This document shows, piece by piece, positions 14,943 through 22,301 of a DNA stretch of 22,301 bases. Position 1 is the stretch's first letter. Each line of letters opens with the position of its first letter. The notes beneath the pieces were generated by a model that was not told where the DNA came from, did no database searches, and saw only the letters and a list, made by a program, of their open reading frames with translations. Source of the stretch: a bacterium (lineage in GTDB: Bacteria; Planctomycetota; J058; JACQDU01); NCBI GenBank assembly GCA_016200955.1, contig JACQDU010000588.1, positions 1 to 22,301 on the forward strand. Direction: 5' to 3'. The position numbers were made by a program, and so were the translations under genes.

Positions 14943-16523
14943 CTACTTCGAGGGCTTGGCGGTCCCGTCGAAGTAAGCCTGGTACTTGGGCCAGCTCCAC
15001 ACCGCGATCTTGCGCCCGACCTCGATCCCGACGTTGTTGTCGGTCGGGATGTGATACCCGCCGAGCGCCCGCGATCGCGCAGCCATCTCCGCCGTCGCGC
15101 TGAACGTCGGGAGAGGGAGCCTCTCCTCCGGCTTCGTGGGAGCGTCCTTCGCTGGAATTCCCAGGTGCGCTTGCATGCGAGGGCCGTCGCAGCCCTCGCC
15201 CTCGGTGAGCTCACCGGGGTGGCGGATCGCGACGGCACCGTACTTGTCGCTCCCCGTGAACAGCTCGAGCATCTTCCCCGAAGCGCCGCTCACGGTGGCG
15301 TGGCCCGAGGTGTAGCCGGGGAAAGGCGGCGTGATGAAGACGTAGGGAGAGTAGGGGTGCCACTCCTCGCCCTTCATCTTGATGACGCCCTTGCACGGGC
15401 CGCCCCAGCCCTCGATCTCCTGGCCCTTGTAGTAGTGGTGGACGAGCGTCCAGGGACGCGAGCTGTCGTAGAAGCGCTTCGTCTCCCAGCAGGAGATGAA
15501 AGCGTCCATGGCGACGTTCGCGATCACGAAGAACAGCTTCACGTCCTTGTCGAGGTCGTGGTGGTCTCGCCTCGAGACGTCCATGGCGAAGCGCAGCCAG
15601 TGCCCCGTCTGCCCCGTCGAGCGAGGGCCGTCGCGCATGAACTCGACCGTCGCCTTCTCCTCGAGGGTCAGGTGAGCGTTCATGCGGATGTTCTCGTCGA
15701 CTTCCTTCTTGAGCTCGTCGGAGCCGACGAGAGGAGGCGGGGCCGGCCGGAACTGGTCGGTGCGCTCGAGGACGACGGGCTTCACGCGATACCACTGCGG
15801 CGTGAGGAAGCCGGGCGTGACCTTCTTCCCCGGCTCCTTCGGGTGATCGAACGGGATCGGCTGCCAGCGATCCGGGTCGATGATCCTGTCGGGAGGGTTG
15901 ATCGGCTTGTAGTACGTGTAGTCGCTGTAAGGCTGACCGCCGGGCACCGTGCCGAGCTCGTCGGCGAGCTGGTTCGCGCCGTCGTGATGGCGATACTCGA
16001 TCACGGCCGCGGCCGCGGCGTTCCCGATCCCTTGCGGAGTCGCTCGGTCGGTCGAGGCGCCGTCGGGGTCGTAGCCCATCTTCTTCATCTGCTCCCGGAT
16101 CCACTCCTTGTCGGGCGGGTACACGTCGAGGAGCGCGCGGTAGGTCGCGTAAGCGATCGCCTTCTCCTTGTTGGCCTGCGTTCGCTCGGCGGCCGGCCGC
16201 CGGAGGTCGCCGCCCAAGCGCGTGCCGACGGCCTTCTCGTCGTAAGCGGCCCACGCGTCGTACATCGCGTTCAAGGCGATCTGGACGGTGCGCGAGATGA
16301 TCGTGGGCCGGGCGCCCACGCGGTCGACGTCGCGGGCCGTGGCCTCGAGCGAGATCTCGGTCCAGCGGTAGGCCGCCGTCGGGTTCGGGTTCGGAGCCTG
16401 ATGGATGAGCTCGGGAGTCTTCGGGTCCTCGCTCCTCACGCGGGCTTGCGGCCACGCGACGAAGAAGCTCGCGATGCCGAGAGCGAGGGCGGGTCGCCAG
16501 AGCCTTCCACGAGTCGTCACCAT
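14943..16523 (-). CDS. Exported vanadium-dependent haloperoxidase / PAP2-superfamily protein
   Basis: This 526-residue protein has a signal peptide (residues 1 to about 30, MVTTRGRLWRPALALGIASFFVAW) and the full vanadate/phosphate-binding signature of the superfamily. KRFYDSSRP (K349, R356; motif KX6RP), YTSGHA (S406-G407-H408) and SRALGGYHIPTD (R485, H491, D495; motif SRX5HX3D) are all present. In vanadium haloperoxidases the last His binds vanadium and the SGH His is the acid-base catalyst, so this is a plausible H2O2-dependent halide oxidase or an acid phosphatase relative. Length and N-terminal layout (AMYDAWAAYDEKAVGT, TYRALLDVYP) fit the bacterial haloperoxidase-like group. AAGGAAGG lies upstream of the ATG. 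It follows the porin by 83 bases on the same strand, so co-transcription is likely. Peroxidase versus phosphatase activity cannot be decided from sequence. Confidence 0.9.
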   Translation of the reverse strand: MVTTRGRLWRPALALGIASFFVAWPQARVRSEDPKTPELIHQAPNPNPTAAYRWTEISLEATARDVDRVGARPTIISRTVQIALNAMYDAWAAYDEKAVGTRLGGDLRRPAAERTQANKEKAIAYATYRALLDVYPPDKEWIREQMKKMGYDPDGASTDRATPQGIGNAAAAAVIEYRHHDGANQLADELGTVPGGQPYSDYTYYKPINPPDRIIDPDRWQPIPFDHPKEPGKKVTPGFLTPQWYRVKPVVLERTDQFRPAPPPLVGSDELKKEVDENIRMNAHLTLEEKATVEFMRDGPRSTGQTGHWLRFAMDVSRRDHHDLDKDVKLFFVIANVAMDAFISCWETKRFYDSSRPWTLVHHYYKGQEIEGWGGPCKGVIKMKGEEWHPYSPYVFITPPFPGYTSGHATVSGASGKMLELFTGSDKYGAVAIRHPGELTEGEGCDGPRMQAHLGIPAKDAPTKPEERLPLPTFSATAEMAARSRALGGYHIPTDNNVGIEVGRKIAVWSWPKYQAYFDGTAKPSK

Positions 16524-16606
16524 TCGCTTCCTTCCTTCTTTCTTGCCGTTCGAGAAAAAGTCGGAGAGTTTTCCGGGCGGTATTCACGGCGTCACGCCGC
16601 TCCCGC

Positions 16607-18094
16607 TCAGAACTCGAGCTGGGCCCGGAAGAGGAGCTCGTCCGCGAAGCGCTGGTGCGGCCGCTCCGCGCGGGACTGGTCGCCGATCCGCAAGTGGACG
16701 TAATTGAACATGAAGCGGACGTTCTCGATCGGGAACAGGTTGAGCCCGACCTCGACCGCCTTGCAGTCGTTCCCCTTGACCTTGTCCGCGTTCGCGGCGG
16801 TCGAGGGGCGCGCGGCCACGGCTCCCTGTCCTTGCCGGCCTCCGTGCGTGTCGTCGATCCGGACCCACTCGGCGCGGAAGACGATCTCCGCGCCCACGTT
16901 CCTCGCGTTCTTCTTCTTCTCGATGTCGAGATTGAAGAGCTCCCAGTCCTTGAAGGGAGCCGCGAGCGGCGAGCGCGAGGGGCCGCGCTTCGGACCCCAG
17001 AACAGGAAGCCCGCCGTGAAGACGGCTCCCTGCGTGACGAGGCCGGTCCCGTTCGAGTGATCCGCGAGGACGCGCCAGCGCTCTTGCGAGGCGTAGACGA
17101 TCTCGGCGCGCGCGAAGAACGGCCCTTGATAGAAGCACGCGTCCGCGACGTAGCGTTGCGTCCAGCCGCGCACGGAGACCGGCGCGAAGAACTGGTACTG
17201 GCCCGGGGTCATGCCGGGAAAGCTGTTCTGGATGCCCGACTTGTTGTCCCAGATCCCGCCTATTCCGAGGCCGAAGCCGCTCACGTTGGTCTCGAAGCGC
17301 ACGGAGGTCAGAGGATCTCCCGAGGGCACCGCGTTCGAGTCGGACTGGTTCGTGCAAGAGAGCCAGTACTGGAAGAGTCCGGTCGAGATCGAGCCCCAGA
17401 CCTCGACTCCCGGGCGAAAGTCGGGAGCGACGCACGCGTTCGAGCCCACGACCATGGGCCGCTCGACCATGTCGAGGTAGTTGTCGCTCGTCTGCGAGTC
17501 CTCGAGGTCCCACGGGACCTTGTAGTGGCCGAAGCGGAGCCGGACCTCCTTGTAAGCGCGCCACTCGAGCCAGAAGTTGACGACCGGGAGGATCGTCGTC
17601 GGCCGGACCGTGTCCGCCTCGAGGTCGAAGGCGAAGACGTCGAACTTCCCGATGAAGCCCACCGCCGCTCGCCGCATTAGGAACTCGTCCTGCGGGACCG
17701 TGTGAGGGAAGGCGTCGTTCAGCGCCGCGTGAGGAAACGCGCGGTAGTCGAGCTGGACCCTCGCGACGGGTCGGATCTCGTAGGCGGCGCCGTTCAGGCG
17801 TCCCTTGAGCACGAAGCCCTCGTCGTAGCCGAGCGAGAGCTTGTCCTCATCCTCGCCGGGCTTCGCCTCCTTCGCGCCGGGAGGCGGAGCGGGCTTCTCG
17901 TCCTTCCTGAGAGCGTCGATCTTCCGCTGCTGCTCCTCGACCTGGCGCTCGAGGTCGCGGAGGCGCTCGGCGTCGCTCCTCGGAGCTTCCGGTTTGGGCG
18001 CATCGGGCGCAGGCGAGTCGGGTTTCGGCTCCTGGGCCAGGACCGGGTTGGCGCTCACGAGGAGCGCACCGATGAGAGCGGCCGCGCGTTTCAT
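16607..18094 (-). CDS. Outer-membrane porin, phosphate-selective porin O/P-like
   Basis: This 495-residue protein has a signal peptide cleaved after ALA (residue 20), a Pro/Lys/Asp-rich linker, a short coiled coil (about 41-66, LRDLERQVEEQQRKIDALRK), another linker, and then a long run of alternating amphipathic strands from about residue 85 to the end. The terminal residues QLEF end in Phe, the usual outer-membrane barrel assembly signal. The coiled coil before the barrel and motifs such as RRAAVGFIGKF and FGHYKVPWDLEDSQ fit the OprO/OprP (porin_O_P) family, whose members pass phosphate or other anions. Selectivity cannot be inferred here. The ATG at 18094 is chosen because GGGGGAAG precedes it and the signal peptide starts there; the frame extends to 18139. 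It is upstream of the haloperoxidase-like gene and may supply its substrate. Confidence 0.88.
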   Translation of the reverse strand: MKRAAALIGALLVSANPVLAQEPKPDSPAPDAPKPEAPRSDAERLRDLERQVEEQQRKIDALRKDEKPAPPPGAKEAKPGEDEDKLSLGYDEGFVLKGRLNGAAYEIRPVARVQLDYRAFPHAALNDAFPHTVPQDEFLMRRAAVGFIGKFDVFAFDLEADTVRPTTILPVVNFWLEWRAYKEVRLRFGHYKVPWDLEDSQTSDNYLDMVERPMVVGSNACVAPDFRPGVEVWGSISTGLFQYWLSCTNQSDSNAVPSGDPLTSVRFETNVSGFGLGIGGIWDNKSGIQNSFPGMTPGQYQFFAPVSVRGWTQRYVADACFYQGPFFARAEIVYASQERWRVLADHSNGTGLVTQGAVFTAGFLFWGPKRGPSRSPLAAPFKDWELFNLDIEKKKNARNVGAEIVFRAEWVRIDDTHGGRQGQGAVAARPSTAANADKVKGNDCKAVEVGLNLFPIENVRFMFNYVHLRIGDQSRAERPHQRFADELLFRAQLEF

Positions 18095-18130
18095 TCTTCC
18101 CCCTGGTCCCCGATCGCAGGCGTAGTGTGA

Positions 18131-18154
18131 GGAGCCCACGGCCGCTCGGGCTCC
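18131..18154 (-). promoter_or_regulatory. Short hairpin in the porin leader
   Basis: GGAGCCC at 18131-18137 pairs with GGGCTCC at 18148-18154 across a 10-nt loop, 37-60 bases upstream of the porin start. It could be an operator half-site pair or a leader hairpin. The evidence is limited to the pairing. Confidence 0.3.
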
Positions 18155-18249
18155 GAGGTGGTCCGACCGAGCAAAGACGAGACCGCGCGAGCGACGACCA
18201 CGGAACAGGCGCTTACGGTCGCGCCTCCGCGTCCGGGCCGGGCACTCAG

Positions 18250-18285
18250 GTTAACACGGTTAACTCCAGTTAACTTGACGTTAAC
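18250..18285. promoter_or_regulatory. Four phased GTTAAC palindromes upstream of the porin
   Basis: GTTAAC occurs at 18250, 18259, 18269 and 18280, that is at 9-, 10- and 11-bp steps, close to one DNA helical turn. The outer copies extend to CGGTTAAC (18257-18264) and GTTAACCG (18280-18287), exact inverted repeats. The cluster starts 15 bases beyond the cytochrome stop and lies 156-191 bases upstream of the porin start. AT-rich palindromes on one helical face in very GC-rich DNA suggest an operator for a dimeric regulator. Confidence 0.6.
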
Positions 18286-18300
18286 CGTCGCGGCCGCGGC

Positions 18301-18885
18301 TCACTTGAAGTCGGCGTAAGCGTCTCCCACGGAGACCGCCGAGAGCTCGAGCTCGCCCCGGTGGCAGGTCCAGCAAGAGACCTTGGTGGAGTCGGGGGAG
18401 GAGAAGTACTCGCGGTTCAGCTTCTCGACGAGGCGCTCGCCCGCGGCGACGCCGCTCCTGTACTTCTCGGCGCGGACCGCCTCCCGGAACTTTCGCTCGC
18501 GCTCGGGCTTCTCCGGCCTGCTCTCGGGCATCTCCTCGCCCCGGTGGCAGGTGAAGCAATCGACCCTGGGCGAGCGCCGCGTCGTCTGCGAGGTGTCGCG
18601 CGCGGAGAGCGCCGAGTTGATCTCGGCCGTCATGGCGAGCATGTGGCGCGCGGTGATCTTGTTGTCCGTGTCGACGCTCATGTCGCGCGGCTCGGTCTGG
18701 TGGCAATGAGCACAGCTTTTGACCCCGAGCGAGCGCCGCATGACGTTCATCTTGCAGCGCAGGTCGCGCTCGTCGATGTCGCGCGGAAAGAACTTGAGCG
18801 AGCGCCGCCCGTCCCCCGCACGCGCGATCGCGACGAGGGCGAGGAGGAGGGGCAAGACGACGAGCAGGTGGCGCTTCGCTCTCAC
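18301..18885 (-). CDS. Exported multihaem cytochrome c, reaction-centre cytochrome-like
   Basis: This 194-residue protein has a GTG start at 18885, chosen because it opens directly with a signal peptide (RAKRHLLVVLPLLLALVAIARA, cleavage near 23). Three haem-binding motifs are present: CAHCH (58-62), CFTCH (110-114) and CWTCH (171-175). Around the first, MNVMRRSLGVKSCAHCH and then DTDNKITARHMLAMTAEIN match the layout of the photosynthetic reaction-centre cytochrome c family, which also occurs in non-phototrophs. A Met upstream of the CXXCH could be the sixth iron ligand. The usual family has four haems or fewer, and a fourth motif is missing here. The protein probably carries electrons in the periplasm. 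The second and third motifs are both followed by RGE. Its neighbours are the beta-repeat protein upstream and the porin downstream. Confidence 0.9.
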   Translation of the reverse strand: MRAKRHLLVVLPLLLALVAIARAGDGRRSLKFFPRDIDERDLRCKMNVMRRSLGVKSCAHCHQTEPRDMSVDTDNKITARHMLAMTAEINSALSARDTSQTTRRSPRVDCFTCHRGEEMPESRPEKPERERKFREAVRAEKYRSGVAAGERLVEKLNREYFSSPDSTKVSCWTCHRGELELSAVSVGDAYADFK

Positions 18886-18976
18886 GGACCTTCGAGGGGA
18901 GAGAGGATGGGCGCTCCTCTCCCCATCATCGGACGGATGCCGCGAGCGAAACTTGCATCGGAGGGCGCCCGCTCGA

Positions 18977-18992
18977 GTTAACGTCGGTTAAC
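18977..18992. promoter_or_regulatory. Two phased GTTAAC palindromes upstream of the cytochrome
   Basis: GTTAAC is repeated at 18977 and 18987, a 10-bp step. The pair lies 6 bases beyond the stop of the beta-repeat protein gene and 92-107 bases upstream of the cytochrome start, the same arrangement as the four-copy cluster before the porin. A shared regulator of the two genes is inferred. Confidence 0.6.
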
Positions 18993-18998
18993 GCGTGC

Positions 18999-19463
18999 TC
19001 ACTTCCTCGGGATGAGCTCCTTCTTCTCGCCCTTCTCCTCGAAGTACTCGATGAACGGCTCTTGCCCGGCCTTCTCCATGTCGAGGCCCAGGATCATGCG
19101 GTCCTTCCCGCCGGCCTTGAGCACGATGACGGGAGAGCCCTGGCTCCCCGCGGTCCTCAGGAGCTCCGTCGCCTGGCCCTTGGCATCGAACAGCCCGACG
19201 AGGCCGCCTCCGTCGGCGTAGAGGCCGACCTGGAGCCTCGCGTGGCCGTCCTTGTCGAAGAAGAAGAGGACGGGCGAGCCCTCCCCCGAGCGGGCGAGCT
19301 GCGCGGTCGTCTTCCCGCTCGCGTCGACGAGGCGGAATTCCTCCGCCGAGACCGTCTTCGGATCCTTGGCGTCCGCGCGGCGCGGCTCGAACAGGCTCCT
19401 CACCGACCCTCCCGCGAGCCCCATGACGAGAGCGAGCGCCAGCGTGCGGCTTCGTTCGGACAT
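18999..19463 (-). CDS. Exported beta-repeat protein of unknown function
   Basis: This 154-residue protein has an N-terminal signal or anchor sequence (SRTLALALVMGLAGGSV), then about four imperfect repeats of roughly 22-28 residues. They are built on the pattern 'F+L+D+xGKxxAxL...GxPVLxFFDKDGxAR': EFRLVDASGKTTAQL, PVLFFFDKDGHARLQV, GLVGLFDAKGQATELL, and a diverged VIVLKAGGKDRMILGL. Alternating strands with Asp-x-x-Gly turns suggest a small beta-propeller or beta-roll. Similar repeats are widespread as hypothetical proteins in planctomycete-like genomes. AGGAGG lies four bases before the ATG at 19463, which fixes the start; the frame extends to 19559. It is divergent from the WD40 kinase and first in the four-gene minus-strand run. 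Confidence 0.8.
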   Translation of the reverse strand: MSERSRTLALALVMGLAGGSVRSLFEPRRADAKDPKTVSAEEFRLVDASGKTTAQLARSGEGSPVLFFFDKDGHARLQVGLYADGGGLVGLFDAKGQATELLRTAGSQGSPVIVLKAGGKDRMILGLDMEKAGQEPFIEYFEEKGEKKELIPRK

Positions 19464-19467
19464 GCTT

Positions 19468-19473
19468 CCTCCT
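19468..19473 (-). promoter_or_regulatory. Shine-Dalgarno site of the beta-repeat protein
   Basis: AGGAGG on the minus strand, four bases before the ATG at 19463. It excludes the longer in-frame start at 19559, which would overlap the divergent kinase start. Confidence 0.75.
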
Positions 19474-19557
19474 CGTTCCTTCCCGAGCATGGACACACGG
19501 GCGAGGACACGCCAATGCGGGCGTCCTGGGGGCGGGACTCTGGTTATTCTTGCGGCC

Positions 19558-22301
19558 ATGCCCGCGAGGATGGTCGGCCCCTACGAGGTCCTCTCCGAGA
19601 TCGGGCGAGGAGGCATGGGAGTCGTCCTGCGAGCGCGCTCTCCCGAGGGACGGACGGTCGCGATCAAGCTCCTCAAGCACGCCGACTCGCGGGAGGCGCT
19701 CTCTCGCTTCGACCGCGAGCGCCGGCTCCTGGCGACCCTCGCCGAGAGCGCGGGTTTCGTGCCCTTGCTCGACGCGGGAGAGGGGCCGTCGGGGCCGTGG
19801 CTCGTCATGCCCTTCGTCGGAGGAGGGACGCTCCGCTCGCGCCTCGAGGAGGGTCCGCTCCCCGTGAAGGACGTCGTCGCGCTCGCGCGGTCGCTCGCGA
19901 GCGCTCTCGCGAGGGCTCACGCGCTCGGGGTGGTTCACCGCGACCTCAAGCCCGAGAACGTCCTCTTCACGGAAGCGGGCGTGCCGCTCGTCTCCGACCT
20001 CGGGCTCGCGAAGCACTTCCGCCGAGACCTCGCGGCGGGCCTGAGCGTCTCTCTCTCCCAGGACGGCGCCTTCCTCGGCACCGCGGGCTACATGGCGCCC
20101 GAGCAGATGGAGGACGCGAAGGCCGTCGGTCCCGAGGCCGACGTCTTCGCGCTCGGAGCGATCCTCCACGAGTGCCTCGCGGGAAGGCCGGCCTTCCACG
20201 GAGAAGCCCAGCACGAGGTCCTCGCGAAGGTCGTGACCGGCGACCGGGAGCGGATCCTCGACGAGAGGCCAGAGACGCCTCCGTGGCTCGCCCGGGTGAT
20301 CGATCGCGCGCTCGCCCAGAAACCGCGCGATCGCTCCGCCGACGCGGGCGCGCTCCGCGATGCGCTCGAGTCTCCGGGAGAGAGAGCCGGGTCCGGTCGC
20401 GGCAGGCTCGCGCTCGCCTTCGTCGCCGCGGTCCTGACCTTCTCCGCGGTCGCCCTCGCGCTCGCGTGGCCGCGATCGCGCGAGGAGGGACCGGCGCCGC
20501 CGGCGCCGGAGACGAAGACGCCGTCCTCCGCCGCGCCCTCGACGGAGAAGCCGTCTCCTCCGAAGGCGGCCAGGCCGAGCTTCCCTCCCGCTTGCCGCGA
20601 TTACGCGAAGACATCGCGCACGAGGCTCACGGGAGTCCTCGGGCACCACCGCTGGCTCCAGCGGGGAGAGGTCCTCTCGGTGGCCGTCTCGCCCGACGGG
20701 AAGCTCGCGCTGTCCGCGAGCGCGGACGGGACGCTCGAGCTCTGGGACGTCGCGAGCGCGAGCGAGGCGAGGACGCTCGCGGGGCACTCGGGGCCGGTCT
20801 TCGCGGGGGCCTTCTCGCCCGACGGAAAGCTCGTGCTCTCGGGAGGAGCGGACAGGACCGTCTCGGTCTTCGACGTCGCGAGCGGGAAGCTCGTGAGAAA
20901 GCTCTCGGGACACAGGGACGCCGTCACGTGCGTCGCCTTCTCTCCCGACGGATCCGTCGGTCTCTCGGGAAGCCGCGACGGGACGGCGAGGCTCTGGGAG
21001 GTCGCGAGCGGCCGCGAGATCTCCGTGCTCTCCGGGCACACGGGCGCTCTCAGGTCCGTCGCGTTCTCACCGAGAGGAAAGCTCATCGCGACGTCGGGAG
21101 AGGACGACACGGCGAGGCTCTGGGACGCGGAGACCCAGCGCGAGACGGCCAGGCTCTCGGGCACGGGGAGCTGGGTCTACTCGGTGGCCTTCTCTCCCGA
21201 CGGGAGACGGCTCGCCGCGGGCAGCCAGGACCGCACGGTCAGGGCCTGGGACCTTCCCGACCGAGCGCTCGCTCCCGGGACGGAGATCGCGCCGTCTCTC
21301 ACGCTCGCCGGGCACGACGGCGCCGTCTTCGCGGTCGCGTTCTCTCCCGACGGGAAGCGCGTCCTCACGGGGAGCACGGACTACAAGGTGCGCATCTTCG
21401 AGCTCGAGACGGGGAGCAAGCCGAGGATGGTGGGCGGGCACGAGAGCTGGTGCGTCGCCGTCGCCTTCTTCCCCGACGGACGGCGAGCGCTCTCGGGAGG
21501 CCGCGATCAGGCCGTGCGCTCGTGGGACCTCGAGAAGGGCACGGAGATCGTGCCGCACGGAGCGCACGCGGGCGGAGTCTCGAACGTCGCCGTCACGAGA
21601 GACGGCCGGCGCGTCGTCACGGCGAGCAAGGACGGCACGCTCAAGCTCTGGGACGCGGGCGCGGCCCTCGACTCCGAGCCGCTCGCGACGCTCCGCGGGC
21701 ACGCGGGCGCCGTCGGCGCGGTGGCCGTCTCTCCCGACGGGAAGCACGCCGTCTCGGGCGGCGCCGACCGGACGATCCGCTTCTGGGACCTCGAGGCGCA
21801 CGCCTCCTCGCGCGAGGCGGTCCGCACGATCCCGGCGCACGAGGACACCGTGAGCGCGCTCGCTTTCTCGAGCGACGGGACGCGCGTCCTCTCGGGGAGC
21901 CTCGACCGGACGCTCAAGCTCTGGGACGCGGGGAGCGCGCTCGCGGGGACGGAGCCGCTCGTCCGCGAGCTCGACAGGCAGACGGGGAAGGGGATCACGT
22001 GCGTCGCTCTCTCGCCCGACGGGAGGCTCGCGCTCTCGGGCCCGCTCGGGCACAAGCTCCGTCTCTGGGACGTGGCGACGGGCCACGAGGGGCGCTCGTT
22101 CGAGGGGCACTCGGACTCGATCACGGGCGTCGCGTTCTTGCCCGACGAGAAGGGCGCGAGCTTCGCGCTCTCCTCGAGCGCCGACGGCACGATCCGGGTC
22201 TGGGAGGTCGCGAGCGGGAAGACCGTCCGCAGGATCGACGTGTCCGCGGGCGCCGCGACCCCGATGGCTTGCCCGCCCGACGGGAGGAGGATCCTCGCGA
22301 C
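19558..22301 (+). CDS. Ser/Thr kinase with WD40 beta-propeller (3' partial)
   Basis: The frame is open from the ATG at 19558 to the right edge, about 914 codons; an ATG at 19570 (MVGPYEV) is an alternative, and neither has a clear Shine-Dalgarno. The kinase has GRGGMGVVLRA (G-loop, 16-26), VAIK (K37), HRDLKPEN (D129), SDLGLAK (Asp 147, with Leu replacing the Phe of DFG) and GTAGYMAPEQ. A single membrane span lies at about 283-303 (LALAFVAAVLTFSAVALALAW), then a Pro/Lys-rich linker, then WD40 repeats from about nt 20640. I count twelve complete units of the type GHxxxVxxVAFSPDGKxxLSGSxDxTxxLWD and the start of a thirteenth. That is enough for two seven-bladed propellers if it continues. The propeller would lie outside the membrane as an interaction or sensing module. 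It is divergently transcribed from the beta-repeat protein, 94 bases apart. Confidence 0.95.
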   Translation, partial: MPARMVGPYEVLSEIGRGGMGVVLRARSPEGRTVAIKLLKHADSREALSRFDRERRLLATLAESAGFVPLLDAGEGPSGPWLVMPFVGGGTLRSRLEEGPLPVKDVVALARSLASALARAHALGVVHRDLKPENVLFTEAGVPLVSDLGLAKHFRRDLAAGLSVSLSQDGAFLGTAGYMAPEQMEDAKAVGPEADVFALGAILHECLAGRPAFHGEAQHEVLAKVVTGDRERILDERPETPPWLARVIDRALAQKPRDRSADAGALRDALESPGERAGSGRGRLALAFVAAVLTFSAVALALAWPRSREEGPAPPAPETKTPSSAAPSTEKPSPPKAARPSFPPACRDYAKTSRTRLTGVLGHHRWLQRGEVLSVAVSPDGKLALSASADGTLELWDVASASEARTLAGHSGPVFAGAFSPDGKLVLSGGADRTVSVFDVASGKLVRKLSGHRDAVTCVAFSPDGSVGLSGSRDGTARLWEVASGREISVLSGHTGALRSVAFSPRGKLIATSGEDDTARLWDAETQRETARLSGTGSWVYSVAFSPDGRRLAAGSQDRTVRAWDLPDRALAPGTEIAPSLTLAGHDGAVFAVAFSPDGKRVLTGSTDYKVRIFELETGSKPRMVGGHESWCVAVAFFPDGRRALSGGRDQAVRSWDLEKGTEIVPHGAHAGGVSNVAVTRDGRRVVTASKDGTLKLWDAGAALDSEPLATLRGHAGAVGAVAVSPDGKHAVSGGADRTIRFWDLEAHASSREAVRTIPAHEDTVSALAFSSDGTRVLSGSLDRTLKLWDAGSALAGTEPLVRELDRQTGKGITCVALSPDGRLALSGPLGHKLRLWDVATGHEGRSFEGHSDSITGVAFLPDEKGASFALSSSADGTIRVWEVASGKTVRRIDVSAGAATPMACPPDGRRILA

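Noticed and set aside
16553..16575. Weak stem (CGGA/TCCG on the minus strand) followed by T5 between porin and haloperoxidase-like gene
   Set aside because: A 4-bp stem is too weak for an intrinsic terminator, and the 83-bp gap fits co-transcription.
15051..16703. Plus-strand 550-codon frame opposite the haloperoxidase-like gene
   Set aside because: Composition is typical of an antisense frame in GC-rich DNA, while the minus strand has all three PAP2/haloperoxidase motifs and a signal peptide.
18988..21039. Minus-strand 683-codon frame across the WD40 kinase and beta-repeat gene
   Set aside because: It is a shadow of two well-supported genes and has no recognisable domain.
1..22301. tRNA, rRNA, riboswitch, insertion sequence or phage genes
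   Set aside because: I looked for cloverleaf ends, rRNA signatures, transposase or integrase motifs and terminal repeats with target duplications, and saw none.

Overview
The window is about 70% GC and holds long, closely spaced genes with Shine-Dalgarno motifs of the AGGAGG type. The gene content points to a member of the Planctomycetota or a close relative. There are four Hanks-type Ser/Thr kinases with different accessory modules, one of which has a planctomycete-style N-terminal CPxC...CPGC zinc ribbon. There is also a kinase-Ig-FGE fusion, lipoproteins, an OprO/P-like porin with a C-terminal Phe, and a reaction-centre-type multihaem cytochrome c. The phylum is inferred from architecture only, because no rRNA or tRNA gene is visible.

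Layout. 1-3129 (+): 3' part of a kinase-TPR receptor, cut by the left edge, with 14 TPRs. 3130-3468: non-coding, with a large imperfect inverted repeat and a hexamer-repeat tract. 3469-6468 (-): a small Cys-cluster protein, a kinase with a degenerate receiver domain, and an FHA-domain protein directly downstream of the kinase. 6469-7177: no confident gene. 7178-9202 (+): exported polysaccharide deacetylase with an Ig-like domain. 9203-9791: non-coding or decayed, carrying an orphan 3' end that reads as the C-terminus of PstB and a second orphan Lys-rich C-terminus. 9792-10220 (-): small lipoprotein. 10590-14015 (+): zinc ribbon-kinase-TM-Ig-FGE fusion. 14197-14889 (+): lipoprotein. 14943-19463 (-): four co-oriented exported proteins, in transcription order a beta-repeat protein, a triple-CXXCH cytochrome, a porin and a vanadium-haloperoxidase-like protein. 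19558-22301 (+): kinase-TM-WD40 receptor, cut by the right edge.

Two themes stand out. One is signalling: four kinases share a catalytic core but carry TPR, receiver, zinc-ribbon/Ig/FGE or WD40 modules, and an FHA protein could read the phosphothreonine output. The other is an envelope redox/oxidation cassette at 14943-19463. Its intergenic spaces contain helically phased clusters of the palindrome GTTAAC (four copies and two copies), which look like operators for an unknown regulator. This is the strongest candidate for something undescribed in the window.
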